DNA of 18,628 nt from an uncultured Clostridia bacterium (GCA_937901805.1 CALDJI010000079.1:1-18628), one strand, 5' to 3'; numbered from the stretch's first letter, positions 1-8,880 are shown. Program-made: numbers and translations. The notes: generated from the letters alone by a model not told the origin.

Positions 1-58
1 CCCCCGCTTTTCCCCCGCCGAAGGATTTCGAGAGGTGTTCACACGCAAGCAGATCCAC
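1..58 (-). CDS. livG: Branched-chain amino acid ABC transporter ATP-binding protein LivG, N-terminus only (partial)
   Basis: Only the first 19 codons are inside the window; the gene continues past position 1. The translation from a GTG at 58 is VDLLACEHLSKSFGGGKAG. This matches the usual start of LivG ATPases: a beta strand, then L-S-K-S-F-G-G, the residues preceding the Walker A strand. The start is supported by a purine-rich AAAGAGG about 10 nt upstream, inside the end of livM. An in-frame TTG at 67 is possible but sits too close to that site. It follows livM by 5 nt, as expected for the cytoplasmic ATPase of the same transporter. Family and position make the call likely, but no Walker motif is visible here. 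Confidence 0.75.
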   Translation of the reverse strand, partial: MDLLACEHLSKSFGGGKAG

Positions 59-63
59 AGCAA

Positions 64-963
64 TCAAGCCTCTTTCCTCTGTCGATTTTTGGACGAGCGG
101 TACCAGGCCGCCCCAATCAGCAGCACGCCGTAGAGGATCATGCGGATTTCAGAAAACATCTGAAACAGGATGGTCGTCAGTTCCAGCCCCCCGGCGGCAA
201 GCACCGTGCCGACAGGAGAGGAAAACCCTCCAATGACAACGGCTGCGACACAATCCATGGAACGCAGGAAGGTAAAATCCGACGGGCTGATAAACCCATT
301 CTGCCCCGCCATCAATGCGCCGGCCAGCGCCCCAAGCGCCGCGCACAGCATCAGCGCCGTCCGGCGCTGGCGGACAACAGGAATCCCAATGGACTGAGCC
401 GCCTGCAGATCGCTTTTGACTGCACGGAATTTCTGGAACATCCAGCCGCCCTCCATCCGTATAAAAAACAGGGTGCAGGCGGCAAGCAGGCACATAGACA
501 AAACGGGCTGCGTGCGCTGCGGGATATTATACAGTCCGGACGCGCTGCCAAGCGGCTCGCAGTTTTGGAAAAAGATCCGCAGGACTTCCCCCGCGCCAAT
601 GGTTGCCATGGAAAAATAATCCCCCTGTAATCTGAGTATCGCAAAACTGAGCAGCCAGGAGACGAGCAATCCTGCAAATACTGCGCCCAAAACGGCGAGC
701 CCCATGGACGCAAACGCCCCTGCCGGTTTGAGCGCCTTGAGGATCACACCCGCAGTATAGGCGCCTACAGCCAAAAAGCCCGCCTGACACAAAATCATCA
801 TATGGGAAACCGCATAACAGATGTAAACCCCCAGCGAAGCGAGACAGAGAATACCTACCCGCATCATTACCGTCTTTGCAAACCCCCGCATAGGCAGGGC
901 GCTGAGAAGGACGGCGGAGAGGAGCAAAACGGCAAACAGAAGCCGGCTGTTCTTGTTCTTCAT
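64..963 (-). CDS. livM: Branched-chain amino acid ABC transporter permease LivM
   Basis: Inner-membrane permease subunit of a high-affinity leucine/isoleucine/valine-type (HAAT) ABC importer. The 299-residue product is strongly hydrophobic, with roughly eight to nine membrane segments starting at residue 8. It carries a family-typical cytoplasmic coupling loop, AVKSDLQAAQSIGI, near residues 182-195, which contacts the ATPase, and a GGFSSPVGTVLAAG glycine-rich stretch near residues 245-258 characteristic of BPD_transp_2 permeases. The ATG at 963 has a GGAGGG site about 5 nt upstream. It lies 11 nt downstream of livH and just upstream of livG, so it belongs to the operon. The substrate class is inferred from the family and could be another amino acid, urea or amide. 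Confidence 0.92.
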   Translation of the reverse strand: MKNKNSRLLFAVLLLSAVLLSALPMRGFAKTVMMRVGILCLASLGVYICYAVSHMMILCQAGFLAVGAYTAGVILKALKPAGAFASMGLAVLGAVFAGLLVSWLLSFAILRLQGDYFSMATIGAGEVLRIFFQNCEPLGSASGLYNIPQRTQPVLSMCLLAACTLFFIRMEGGWMFQKFRAVKSDLQAAQSIGIPVVRQRRTALMLCAALGALAGALMAGQNGFISPSDFTFLRSMDCVAAVVIGGFSSPVGTVLAAGGLELTTILFQMFSEIRMILYGVLLIGAAWYRSSKNRQRKEA

Positions 964-974
964 GCAATCCCTCC

Positions 975-1844
975 TCAGCTGCGTTTTGCGGCGCTGTTTT
1001 TTGGAAAAATTCCGGATGGGAAGAAAACAAGCACCGCCATCAGGATCAGAAAGGCCACGGCGTCTTTATAGGCGGAGCTGAGATAGACCGCGCAGGCCGT
1101 CTCTGCAAACGCCATGAGATAGGCCCCCAGCACAGCGCCGCTGATACTCCCGATCCCGCCAACCACGGCGGCTGCAAACGCCTTGAGCCCAATTGTCATG
1201 CCCATCAGCGGGTTCATGGAAAAAGCGCTTCCATACAAAATCCCCGCGCAGCCCGCCAGGGCGGAACCCAGGAAAAAGACCACCCGCGTAGGTTTTTCAA
1301 TCCCTATTCCACACAGCTGCGCCGCCTCCCGGTTGCTTGCCACCGCCCGAATCCCCACACCGAGTTTCGTGTGATTTAACAGCAGGGACAGTGCGGCCAG
1401 AGCAACCGCTACCAGAAACACACAGGCCAGCTTGACGACAGTAAAGGACACCCCTCCTATCGTAACTACGGTATTTAAAGGACCGGGCGGGATGACATGG
1501 GGCTGGGCGCCAAAGAGGAGCATAAACCCATATTCCAGGATTAGGGAAACCCCTACGGCTGCAATCATCATGGTATCCTGATCCGTGGTCCTCCGGTAGA
1601 CAAACCGTTCGCACAGCACGCCAAGCCCTCCGCACAGAGCCATGGAAACCACCAGAGCCAAGGGTAGCGGAAGGGAAAAGAATTTCATGCACAGATAACC
1701 GAGATAAGCGCCCATCATCATGAGATCCCCATGGGCAAAATTGACCAGCCGCAATACGCTGAATACCATGGTATAACCAATTGCAACCGCCGCATACAGG
1801 GAACCGAGCGACAGGGCGTTTACCAAATACTGCAAGGAATTCAT
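975..1844 (-). CDS. livH: Branched-chain amino acid ABC transporter permease LivH
   Basis: Second permease subunit of the HAAT-family importer, pairing with LivM to form the membrane channel. The 289-residue product has the hallmark N-terminal segment NFAHGDLMMMGAYLGY (residues about 35-50), several further hydrophobic helices, a coupling loop near AVASNREAAQLCGI, and the C-terminal GGIGSISGAVLGAYLM motif. The ATG at 1844 overlaps the stop of the binding-protein gene (ATGA, 4-nt overlap), which implies translational coupling. A GAGGAGAG ribosome site lies just upstream. Length and motifs fit the family and nothing looks disrupted. Confidence 0.93.
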   Translation of the reverse strand: MNSLQYLVNALSLGSLYAAVAIGYTMVFSVLRLVNFAHGDLMMMGAYLGYLCMKFFSLPLPLALVVSMALCGGLGVLCERFVYRRTTDQDTMMIAAVGVSLILEYGFMLLFGAQPHVIPPGPLNTVVTIGGVSFTVVKLACVFLVAVALAALSLLLNHTKLGVGIRAVASNREAAQLCGIGIEKPTRVVFFLGSALAGCAGILYGSAFSMNPLMGMTIGLKAFAAAVVGGIGSISGAVLGAYLMAFAETACAVYLSSAYKDAVAFLILMAVLVFFPSGIFPKNSAAKRS

Positions 1845-2983
1845 CCACTCTCCTCCTCTGTTTTTACTGCAAAGCGCACGCCGTTTTCAATCCCGTTCAG
1901 CTGCACTTTCTTGACGGCATTATGGTTTTCATCAAAGGAAAATTCCCCGGTAACGCCGGAAAAAGAATCCATTTCCTCCAGCGCCTGCAATATCTCCTGC
2001 GGCTGCTCGCCTTCGGTTTCGATTGCCCAAAAGAGCAGCTTTGCCGCATCATACCCGAGCGCGCTGTAAGAACCGGGGTAATACCCATACTTCTGTTCAA
2101 ATTTGTCTGCAAAACCCTCCAGAGAGGGCTCTCCCGGCGCATAGTGGTTGGTAAAATAAATCCTGCTCAGGTTTTCCTTTGCCCCGGCGAGTTCCTCCAG
2201 GGCGCCGGAATCAAACGAGTCTCCGCTTAAAAAAGCACAGTCCATCCCGAGTTCTCTTGCCTGACGGATGATCATGCCGGCCTCTGCATAAAACCCAGGC
2301 AGGTAAACGGCGTCCGGCTGCTGGGTTTTCAGTTTGGCAAGCTGGGCAAGGAAATCCGTATCTCCGGAAGTATAATACTCCTGTGTAATCACCGTACCGC
2401 CCAGCCATTCAAAATAGTTACAGAACACCCGGCTGGTTCCCCGGCTGTAATCGCTTCCCCCATCCGTGAATACGGCAACCCGGCGGTACCCCAGTGAATC
2501 GGCATATTCCGCCATGGCTTTGCCCTGCGCCGTATCCGTATAACAGATGCGGAACATCCTGTTTTCCTGCGTCTCTTCCGGGAGCAGGGCGTCCGATGTG
2601 GCGGAGGGGACAATTACCGGGACGCCCAAATCCCGGAGCAGTTCCGACTTGACCCCGCCGGAGGTGGAGGGACCGATCAGTGCGGCGCAGCCCTCGATAT
2701 CCACCAGGCGCTGGGCGCAGACCGCAGAATCGTAGTTCTGGGAACGGTTATCCGCCTGCTTTAACACGATTGTTTTCCCACGGACGCCGCCTTTCGCATT
2801 CTGTTCCTCCACAGCCAGCGCGATCCCCTGCTGGCAGGCACGCCCATACTGTGCCAATGCACCGGATAATTCCAGATTTGCGCCGATATAGATTTTCCCC
2901 GCTTTTTTCACACAGCCCTGTAAGGGCAGCGCCAAAACAAGGCACAGCAGAAAAAGCGTCAGACGTATTTGCCATTTTTTCAC
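1841..2983 (-). CDS. livJ: Branched-chain amino acid ABC transporter substrate-binding lipoprotein (LivJ/LivK-like)
   Basis: Extracellular solute-binding protein of the ABC importer, type 1 periplasmic-binding fold (Peripla_BP_6). From the chosen start the product is 380 aa, with a lysine-containing signal peptide, a hydrophobic core, and a lipobox LPLQGC whose cysteine is residue 24. It should therefore be a lipid-anchored surface protein. The mature part begins IYIGANLELSGALAQYG, typical of the family, followed by a ligand-loop-like IGPSTSGGVKSELL. I chose the GTG at 2983 over the GTG at 2992 because AGGGTGAT lies 6 nt before it, whereas nothing resembling a ribosome site precedes 2992. First gene of the liv operon. 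The exact ligand is not readable from sequence. Confidence 0.9.
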   Translation of the reverse strand: MKKWQIRLTLFLLCLVLALPLQGCVKKAGKIYIGANLELSGALAQYGRACQQGIALAVEEQNAKGGVRGKTIVLKQADNRSQNYDSAVCAQRLVDIEGCAALIGPSTSGGVKSELLRDLGVPVIVPSATSDALLPEETQENRMFRICYTDTAQGKAMAEYADSLGYRRVAVFTDGGSDYSRGTSRVFCNYFEWLGGTVITQEYYTSGDTDFLAQLAKLKTQQPDAVYLPGFYAEAGMIIRQARELGMDCAFLSGDSFDSGALEELAGAKENLSRIYFTNHYAPGEPSLEGFADKFEQKYGYYPGSYSALGYDAAKLLFWAIETEGEQPQEILQALEEMDSFSGVTGEFSFDENHNAVKKVQLNGIENGVRFAVKTEEESG

Positions 2984-3049
2984 CGTTATCACCCTGTGTT
3001 AACTGTATTCAGAAAAGGCAAAATCCATGACAGGCAAATTCTGCGCAGT

Positions 3050-3084
3050 AAAAAAGCCGGTGAAACCATTGGGTTTCACCGGCT
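3050..3084 (-). terminator. Rho-independent terminator of the fab-acc-acpP operon
   Basis: On the minus strand a perfect 13-bp stem (AGCCGGTGAAACC paired with GGTTTCACCGGCT, arms at 3072-3084 and 3055-3067) closes a 4-nt loop and is followed directly by a run of Ts. It begins 20 nt after the acpP stop. It separates the fatty acid operon from the liv operon downstream. I found no convincing promoter in the remaining ~65 nt before livJ. Confidence 0.93.
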
Positions 3085-3103
3085 GTAAATTCTGCTAAAC
3101 CGA

Positions 3104-3337
3104 TTAGTCTTCTACGTGGCTTTCAAGGAATTTGACAATGTCGCCGACAGTTTTGATGTTCTCGACCTCTTCATCGGGAACTTCTACGTCGAATTCTTCT
3201 TCCAGGGACATGACCAGATCCACGATATCCAGGGAATCCGCACCCAGGTCGTCGGTGATGTTTGCTTCCATCGTTACTTTCTCTTCATCCACATCGAGCT
3301 GCTCGCAAAGGATGTCTCTTACTTTTTCGAATACCAT
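3104..3337 (-). CDS. acpP: Acyl carrier protein
   Basis: Small acidic carrier (77 aa) that holds growing acyl chains on a 4'-phosphopantetheine arm during type II fatty acid synthesis. The attachment motif [10 protein letters not shown] is present with the modified serine at residue 35. The rest has the usual four-helix pattern, including [15 protein letters not shown]. The ATG at 3337 is preceded by GAGGAGG at good spacing. An upstream extension of the same frame to 3394 lacks a ribosome site and would add residues foreign to the family. It is the last gene of the fab-acc operon, immediately before the terminator, whereas in related clusters acpP usually follows fabH. Confidence 0.96.
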   Translation of the reverse strand: MVFEKVRDILCEQLDVDEEKVTMEANITDDLGADSLDIVDLVMSLEEEFDVEVPDEEVENIKTVGDIVKFLESHVED

Positions 3338-3373
3338 AATAGGCTCCTCCTCAGTCATTGATACTTGAAAATT

Positions 3374-3404
3374 CGGATGAATTGAAAGCGTCATCCGGCG
3401 CTTT
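3374..3404 (-). other. Two mutually exclusive hairpins in the accA-acpP leader
   Basis: The 74-nt gap between accA and acpP holds two overlapping inverted repeats. One is AAAGCG (3399-3404) with CGCTTT (3385-3390), 6 bp. The other is CGGATGA (3391-3397) with TCATCCG (3374-3380), 7 bp with a 10-nt loop. They share bases, so only one can form at a time. Neither is followed by a strong T tract. A role in adjusting acpP mRNA stability or translation is inference only. Confidence 0.4.
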
Positions 3405-3411
3405 GATTGCC

Positions 3412-4215
3412 TTATTCGGAAAAGGTTCCGATCTTGCGAAACTTATCATACCTTTTTTCCAGCAAGATATCAAGGGGTTCTTGCAAAAGTCTTGGCAAAA
3501 CTTCCGCCAAATACTCAGAAATATTGCTGGCGCTGGCGACCGGATCCTTTTGAGAACCGCCTGCCGGCTCGGAGATGATATGTTCCGCCACCTGAAGTTC
3601 CAGCAAATCCTCCGCAGTAATGTGCAGGCTATTGGCAGCTTCCTTTTCGCGGGAAGCATCTTTCCAGATAATACTCGCGCAGCCGCGCGGGGAAATCACC
3701 GAATACAGGGCGTTTTCCATCATGGCGAGTTCATCGCACATCCCCAGCGCCAAAGCACCGCCGCTTCCCCCTTCGCCCAAAACAATGGAGACAATCGGGG
3801 TTTTGACATTAATCAATTCATAGAGATTGCGGGCAATCGCTTCCCCCTGCCCGCGTTCCTCTGCACCAATGCCGCAGTAAGCGCCGGAAGTATCGATAAA
3901 ACAGATAACCGGGCGATGAAATTTTTCTGCCTGATGGATTAGCCGAAGGGCTTTTCGGTATCCCTCCGGATGGGCCATCGCAAAGTTGGACTTTTTGTTT
4001 TCCTCCAGATTGCGCCCACGCACATGGGAAATCACGGTAACCGGAATGGACTGGAATACGCCAATCCCACCGGTAATCGCCGGGTCGTCGCCATACAGCC
4101 GGTCGCCGTGCATTTCATAGTATTCATCAAAAATCATCGGGATATAGTCTCGTATGGTCGGCCGATCCTTGTCATGAACCATTTGGAGCCGCTCATATGC
4201 TGTCAAACGCGCCAT
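3412..4215 (-). CDS. accA: Acetyl-CoA carboxylase carboxyltransferase subunit alpha
   Basis: Alpha subunit of the carboxyltransferase half of acetyl-CoA carboxylase; with AccD it moves the carboxyl group from carboxybiotin to acetyl-CoA to make malonyl-CoA in the cytoplasm. The 267-aa product contains the family blocks [34 protein letters not shown], the [11 protein letters not shown] helix, [20 protein letters not shown] and [13 protein letters not shown] (crotonase-fold oxyanion region). Translation must begin at ATG 4215, because an in-frame stop lies 7 codons upstream; GGAGGAAAGAGG precedes it. A 97-nt gap separates it from accD. No defects seen. Confidence 0.96.
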   Translation of the reverse strand: MARLTAYERLQMVHDKDRPTIRDYIPMIFDEYYEMHGDRLYGDDPAITGGIGVFQSIPVTVISHVRGRNLEENKKSNFAMAHPEGYRKALRLIHQAEKFHRPVICFIDTSGAYCGIGAEERGQGEAIARNLYELINVKTPIVSIVLGEGGSGGALALGMCDELAMMENALYSVISPRGCASIIWKDASREKEAANSLHITAEDLLELQVAEHIISEPAGGSQKDPVASASNISEYLAEVLPRLLQEPLDILLEKRYDKFRKIGTFSE

Positions 4216-4312
4216 AACCGCACCTCTTTCCTCCTAGATTGCCGTCCGGAACAAACCGGATAAGCCGGGCACTGCCGGTATCCTCAAACACTTTACCGCC
4301 CCGCCGGGGGAA

Positions 4313-5182
4313 TTAGGATTCCACCCGCTTGACGCCGTGCGCCCGCAGCAGGCGATAGAGGGTCTTGCGCAGAACCGGGCGTTTTACAATCATATCCACA
4401 AAGCCGTGCTCCATCAAAAACTCCGCCGACTGGAAATCATCCGGCAGGCGCTGCTTAATCGTCCCCTCGATCACACGCCGACCGGCAAAGCCGACCAGCA
4501 CCTTGGGCTCTGCGATGATAATATCGCCCAGCGAAGCAAAGGATGCAGTCACTCCGCCCGTCGTCGGATCGGTAAGTACGGTGATATACAGCAGGCCCGC
4601 ATCGCTGTGCTTTGCCGCAGCAGCGGAGGTCTTTGCCATCTGCATCAGGGAGATGATCCCCTCCTGCATCCTGGCGCCTCCCGAGGCGGTAAAGAGGATT
4701 ATCGGAAGACCCCGGACAGTTGCGCGTTCAAACGCGCGCGTCACCTTTTCCCCGACCACGGAACCCATGGACGCCATCATAAAACGGGAATCCATAATCC
4801 CAATGACGCAGGGATAGCCATGAATCGTACACTCCCCAGTCACAATGGCCTCTTTCATACCGGTTTCCTGCTGAATTTTTTCAATCTTTTCCGTATAATT
4901 TGGAAAATCAATCGGGTTGAGGGTCGTCATCCCGGCGTCATACTCCACAAAACTGTCCGGATCGGCAGTCATTGCCAGGCGTTCTTTTGCAGAGATACGG
5001 GCATGGTACCCACAATTGCCGCAAACCTTTTTATCCCGTTCAAAGTCCTCCATAAATTCCACATGCTGGCAGCGGGGGCATTTAAACATCATATTGGAAG
5101 GAATATGAACAGAATTGGAAGAGGAGGTCTTTTTAACATCGACCTTCATCCGTTCTTTTACCTTCTGAAACAAATCCTCCAT
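4313..5182 (-). CDS. accD: Acetyl-CoA carboxylase carboxyltransferase subunit beta
   Basis: Beta subunit of the carboxyltransferase, partner of AccA. From ATG 5182 it is 289 aa. It has the N-terminal zinc ribbon characteristic of bacterial AccD (cysteines 35, 38, 54 and 57 in CPRC and CGNC) and the carboxyltransferase core with [27 protein letters not shown] and [17 protein letters not shown]. In-frame TTG codons at 5185 and 5194 also exist. An AAGGGA site lies about 13 nt before the ATG and 10 nt before the TTG at 5185, so the exact start is uncertain by one to four residues. A 53-nt gap with a 7-bp hairpin (5215-5232) separates it from accC. Confidence 0.95.
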   Translation of the reverse strand: MEDLFQKVKERMKVDVKKTSSSNSVHIPSNMMFKCPRCQHVEFMEDFERDKKVCGNCGYHARISAKERLAMTADPDSFVEYDAGMTTLNPIDFPNYTEKIEKIQQETGMKEAIVTGECTIHGYPCVIGIMDSRFMMASMGSVVGEKVTRAFERATVRGLPIILFTASGGARMQEGIISLMQMAKTSAAAAKHSDAGLLYITVLTDPTTGGVTASFASLGDIIIAEPKVLVGFAGRRVIEGTIKQRLPDDFQSAEFLMEHGFVDMIVKRPVLRKTLYRLLRAHGVKRVES

Positions 5183-5214
5183 CAAGGGGATCAACTTCCC
5201 TTCTCTGAGGTTCT

Positions 5215-5232
5215 CCCTGTGCGGACACAGGG
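5215..5232 (-). other. Intercistronic hairpin between accC and accD
   Basis: CCCTGTG (5226-5232, read on the minus strand) pairs perfectly with CACAGGG (5215-5221) around a TCCG tetraloop, 3 nt after the accC stop. No T tract follows, so it does not look like a full terminator. It may act as an mRNA 3'-end stabiliser or processing site. Confidence 0.5.
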
Positions 5233-5235
5233 GAT

Positions 5236-6585
5236 TTAAATCAGATTTTTATGGGTGAGAAAGCCGACGTCAAAATTGCCGGACACAAAGTCCTCATCCC
5301 GTAATAAGTTTAACTGAAAATCTATATTGGTGTCAACGCCTTCGACGATAAATTCTGCCAATGCCCAGCGCATTTTTTTAATCGCTTCCAGCCTGGTCGG
5401 CGCATGGACAATCAGTTTGGCGATCATGGAATCATAGTGCGGCGTGATCTCATAGCCCTGATAGACCGCAGAATCCACACGGACACCCGGTCCTCCCGGC
5501 ATATGCAGGGAGGTAATCACCCCGGGAGACGGACGGAAATTATATTTCGGGTTTTCCGCATTGATCCGGCACTCGATAGCGTGGCCGCGGACAGAAATAT
5601 CCTTCTGCTCAAAGGGGAGGTGCTCCCCGGCGGCGATCAGGATCTGGTGCTTGACAAGATCGACGCCGGTCACCCATTCCGTGACCGGGTGTTCCACCTG
5701 AATACGGGTATTCATCTCCATAAAATAGAAGTCCCCGTTTTTGTCGAGCAGAAATTCAATTGTCCCGGCATTGTAGTAATTGACTGCGCGCGCCGCTTTG
5801 ACAGCGGCTTCGCCCATTTTCTGCCGCAGCTGCGGCGTCATGGTTTCGGCAGGGGAAGGGGATTCCTCAATAACCTTCTGATTCCTGCGCTGGATTGAGC
5901 AGTCGCGCTCCCCTAGATGGACAATATTCCCGTGCTGATCCGCAAGGATCTGGATTTCCACATGACGGGGGTTTTCAATAAACTTTTCAATATAGACCCC
6001 ATCGTTGCCAAAAAACAAGAGAGCCTCCTGGCGAGCCGCATTGTAAGCGCCCTCCAGCTCTTCTTCCTTATGTACGATGCGGATACCCCGCCCGCCTCCG
6101 CCGGCGCTTGCCTTAATCATGACCGGATACCCAATCCGTCTTGCAACCTCGCGCGCTTCAATAAGATCCGGCACTTCCCCGTCGGAGCCGAGCACCACCG
6201 GGACGCCCACGCGCTTCATGGTCTCTTTTGCCATCGCCTTATCGCCCATCAGATCCATGGCAGAGGGATCCGGGCCGATAAAGACAAGCCCGCACTGGGC
6301 ACATTTACGTGCAAAATCCGCATTTTCCGATAAAAAGCCAAAACCCGGATGGACAGCCTGCGCCCCCGTCACCTGGCAGGCGGCCAAAATGGAACCCATA
6401 TTCAAATAGCTGTCCTTGGTTGCAGCCGGACCGATACAGACTGCCTCATCCGCAATCTGGGCGTGCAGGGCCGATTTATCCGCCGTCGAATAGACGGCGA
6501 CCGTCTGAATCCCGAGTTCCCGGCAGGCACGGATAATCCGGACGGCGATTTCCCCGCGGTTTGCAATCAAAATTTTCTGAAACAT
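5236..6585 (-). CDS. accC: Acetyl-CoA carboxylase, biotin carboxylase subunit
   Basis: ATP-grasp enzyme that carboxylates the biotin of AccB using bicarbonate and ATP, the first half-reaction of acetyl-CoA carboxylase. From ATG 6585 it is 449 aa, the normal length. It opens with [20 protein letters not shown] and has Lys116 and Lys158 in the nucleotide site, the glycine-rich lid [10 protein letters not shown] (159-168), [17 protein letters not shown], and the catalytic [10 protein letters not shown] block (290-299). The open frame extends upstream to 6684, but those residues are non-homologous and overlap fabZ; AAGGGG precedes 6585. It follows fabZ by 19 nt. Confidence 0.97.
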   Translation of the reverse strand: MFQKILIANRGEIAVRIIRACRELGIQTVAVYSTADKSALHAQIADEAVCIGPAATKDSYLNMGSILAACQVTGAQAVHPGFGFLSENADFARKCAQCGLVFIGPDPSAMDLMGDKAMAKETMKRVGVPVVLGSDGEVPDLIEAREVARRIGYPVMIKASAGGGGRGIRIVHKEEELEGAYNAARQEALLFFGNDGVYIEKFIENPRHVEIQILADQHGNIVHLGERDCSIQRRNQKVIEESPSPAETMTPQLRQKMGEAAVKAARAVNYYNAGTIEFLLDKNGDFYFMEMNTRIQVEHPVTEWVTGVDLVKHQILIAAGEHLPFEQKDISVRGHAIECRINAENPKYNFRPSPGVITSLHMPGGPGVRVDSAVYQGYEITPHYDSMIAKLIVHAPTRLEAIKKMRWALAEFIVEGVDTNIDFQLNLLRDEDFVSGNFDVGFLTHKNLI

Positions 6586-6604
6586 CTGCTTCGCCCCTTT
6601 TTGA

Positions 6605-7036
6605 TTACTTGGAGAGGGCAAAGGAGAGCTCCGCAGTGACGACTTTTTTCCCGTCCACAGTTGCAACCGCTTTGCCAAAGCCAATCGGGCCTTTCCATTT
6701 TGTCATCTCAATCGAGAGGGTCAGCGTATCCCCCGGGTTGACCTGACCGCGGAAACGGGCCTTATCAATCCCGGTAAAAAAGGCAAGTTTCCCCTTATTT
6801 TCCGGCAGGGACAGGGCGCACACCGCGCCTGCCTGGGCGAGCATTTCGATCATCAGTACGCCCGGCTGTACCGGATGGCCCGGAAAATGCCCACGGAACC
6901 AATCTTCTTCCGGCTTCAGATATTTCTTCGCCACACAGCGCACACCCGGTTCCAACTCTTCGACTTCATCAATGAGCAGAAAGGGATCGCGGTGCGGGAT
7001 AATTTCCTTAATTTGTTCTAAATTCATTAAAGGCAT
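6605..7036 (-). CDS. fabZ: 3-hydroxyacyl-ACP dehydratase FabZ
   Basis: Hot-dog-fold dehydratase converting 3-hydroxyacyl-ACP to trans-2-enoyl-ACP in each elongation cycle. The 143-aa product shows the family start [15 protein letters not shown] and the catalytic block [21 protein letters not shown], with His50 and Glu64 in place. The ATG at 7036 has an AAAGGGGG site about 8 nt before it; an ATG three codons later is the alternative. It sits 14 nt after accB and 19 nt before accC, the usual place in clostridial fab-acc clusters. No FabA-like isomerase is visible in the window. Confidence 0.96.
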   Translation of the reverse strand: MPLMNLEQIKEIIPHRDPFLLIDEVEELEPGVRCVAKKYLKPEEDWFRGHFPGHPVQPGVLMIEMLAQAGAVCALSLPENKGKLAFFTGIDKARFRGQVNPGDTLTLSIEMTKWKGPIGFGKAVATVDGKKVVTAELSFALSK

Positions 7037-7050
7037 CTTTTGTTCCCCCT

Positions 7051-7512
7051 TTACCCGATATACAGGATCGGCTGGCCGTATTCCACTGCCTCGCCGTTTT
7101 GTACACAGATTTCTTTTACCGTCCCGTCCACTTCACTGGCGATCTCATTCATCAGTTTCATGGATTCGATGATAAAGAGGACGTCCCCTTTTTTCACCTG
7201 AGAACCAACCGTAACGAACGGGGGTTTCTCCGGAGAAGGAGCCGCATAAAAAGTCCCGACAATCGGGGAAACCACCGGCGTACCGGAATGAACCGGCTGC
7301 TGCTCTTCTGCAACGGGGGCAGAGGGCACGGAAACAGGGGATACCGCTGCTGCAGACGGCTGCTGTGCAGCAGCTGCTTCTACCACGATCTGCTCTTTGG
7401 AAAAGCTCAGACGGAAGCCCTCGTCTTCCAGTTCCATCCCTGTTAACCCACACCGGGAAAAACTGAGCATTAAGTCCTTAATGCTCTCTGTTGTCAGTTC
7501 TAATTTTGCCAT
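7051..7512 (-). CDS. accB: Acetyl-CoA carboxylase biotin carboxyl carrier protein
   Basis: Carrier subunit that shuttles carboxybiotin between AccC and AccA/AccD. The 153-aa product has an N-terminal helical region, a flexible Ala/Pro/Val-rich linker (about residues 45-80) and a C-terminal biotinyl domain beginning SPIVGTFYAAPSPEKPPF. The biotin site is ESMKLMNE, with Lys119 as the attachment residue; Ser replaces the more common Ala before Met. The ATG at 7512 is preceded by GGAGGG. It lies 64 nt downstream of fabF. All expected blocks are intact. Confidence 0.96.
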   Translation of the reverse strand: MAKLELTTESIKDLMLSFSRCGLTGMELEDEGFRLSFSKEQIVVEAAAAQQPSAAAVSPVSVPSAPVAEEQQPVHSGTPVVSPIVGTFYAAPSPEKPPFVTVGSQVKKGDVLFIIESMKLMNEIASEVDGTVKEICVQNGEAVEYGQPILYIG

Positions 7513-7543
7513 ATTGCTATAGCCCTCCTCAATCTCATGTCAG

Positions 7544-7562
7544 CACAGGAAGGAACCCTGTG
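7544..7562 (-). other. Intercistronic hairpin between fabF and accB
   Basis: On the minus strand CACAGG (7557-7562) pairs with CCTGTG (7544-7549) around a 7-nt loop, 14 nt after the fabF stop. No T tract follows. Its arm sequence resembles that of the accC-accD hairpin, in inverted order. Confidence 0.4.
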
Positions 7563-7576
7563 TATCCCTTTGCAGA

Positions 7577-8806
7577 TTATACCTTTTTCAGACACAATGT
7601 TGCATTGTGTCCACCAAATCCTAGGGAATTGGACAAAACCACCTTCAAATCTGCTTTGCGCGCCCCATCGGTCACATAGTCAAGATCGCACTCCTCATCC
7701 GGTACCTGGAAGCCCACAGTCGGCGGCAAAATCCCTTCTTTGAGGGCGAGAGCGCTGATAATCGCCTCGACAGCGCCCGCAGCGCCGAGCAGATGCCCGG
7801 TCATGGATTTTGTGGAGCTGATCGCCGTATGGTAGGCAGCGTCCCCCAGCGCCAGTTTGATTGCCGTTGTCTCAAATGCATCGTTGATGGGCGTTGAGGT
7901 TCCATGGGCGTTGATATAATCCACCTCTTCCGGCTTGACACCGGCCTCTTCCATAGCGAACTGCATCGCTTTGCTTGCAGCAACACCGTTCGGATTCGGG
8001 CTGGTCATATGGTATGCATCCCCGGTTGCGCCGTAACCGGAAATTTCTGCATAAATGGTCGCACCGCGCGCAACGGCATGCTCATATTCTTCGAGCATCA
8101 GCGCGCCCGCTCCTTCTCCCATGACAAAACCGTCGCGCTCCTTATCAAACGGGATGGAGGCGCGATCCGGATCTTCACTGGAGGAGAGGGCCTTCATATT
8201 GGCGAAACCGGCCACGGCCAGTTTGACAATCGCCGCTTCCGATCCGCCGGTCAGAGCAGCGTCCAGATAACCGGCCTTGATCTGGCGGAATGCTTCCCCA
8301 ATCGCATGGTTGGCAGAAGCACATGCGGTTACAGTTGCAAGGTTCGCCCCTTTGAACCCATGGCGCATGGAAATCATACCCGGGGCCATATTGGAGATCA
8401 TCATCGGGACAAAAAACGGGGAAACCCTTCTGGGTCCAGCGGTTTTAAATTTATCATATTCCTCGCACAGCGTGTCAATACCGCCAATCCCGCTGCCAAA
8501 GATCACCCCAATACGGAACGGGTCGAGATCTTTAAAATCGGTTCCCGAATCCTTAACCGCCATGTCCGCTGCCGCTACCGCAAACTGGCAGAAGCGATCC
8601 ATTCTCCGAGCCTCTTTTTTCTCAATAAAATCCGTCGGCTCAAAATCGTTTATCTGTGCTGCAACTTTCACTTTTAAATCAGAGGTGTCAAACCGGTCAA
8701 TCATACAAAAACCATGGTTTCCCGCTTTGACCGATTCCCACATTTTTTCTGTTCCAATCCCGATCGGCGTGATTGCCCCGATACCGGTAACCACTACTCT
8801 TCTCAT
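7577..8806 (-). CDS. fabF: Beta-ketoacyl-ACP synthase II
   Basis: Elongating condensing enzyme: joins malonyl-ACP to acyl-ACP with loss of CO2. From ATG 8806 it is 409 aa, with RRVVVTGIGAITPIG at the N-terminus, the nucleophile Cys162 in VTACASANHAIGEA, His301 in NAHGTSTPINDAFE and His338 in TKSMTGHLLGAAG, giving the Cys-His-His triad of KAS I/II. AGGAGG lies 6 nt before the start; the frame opens slightly upstream but without support. It follows fabG by 74 nt. That gap contains a short GGGGA/TCCCC hairpin at 8837-8850. Confidence 0.96.
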   Translation of the reverse strand: MRRVVVTGIGAITPIGIGTEKMWESVKAGNHGFCMIDRFDTSDLKVKVAAQINDFEPTDFIEKKEARRMDRFCQFAVAAADMAVKDSGTDFKDLDPFRIGVIFGSGIGGIDTLCEEYDKFKTAGPRRVSPFFVPMMISNMAPGMISMRHGFKGANLATVTACASANHAIGEAFRQIKAGYLDAALTGGSEAAIVKLAVAGFANMKALSSSEDPDRASIPFDKERDGFVMGEGAGALMLEEYEHAVARGATIYAEISGYGATGDAYHMTSPNPNGVAASKAMQFAMEEAGVKPEEVDYINAHGTSTPINDAFETTAIKLALGDAAYHTAISSTKSMTGHLLGAAGAVEAIISALALKEGILPPTVGFQVPDEECDLDYVTDGARKADLKVVLSNSLGFGGHNATLCLKKV

Positions 8807-8880
8807 ATCGATCCTCCTGTTTGATAAAAACAAACCGGGGAAAAATCCCCTTCCAGCATTCCTTCTTTTCCGCTGACAAA

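Noticed and set aside
4337..5239. Plus-strand open frame of 300 codons opposite accD
   Set aside because: Antisense shadow; accD is complete and in operon context.
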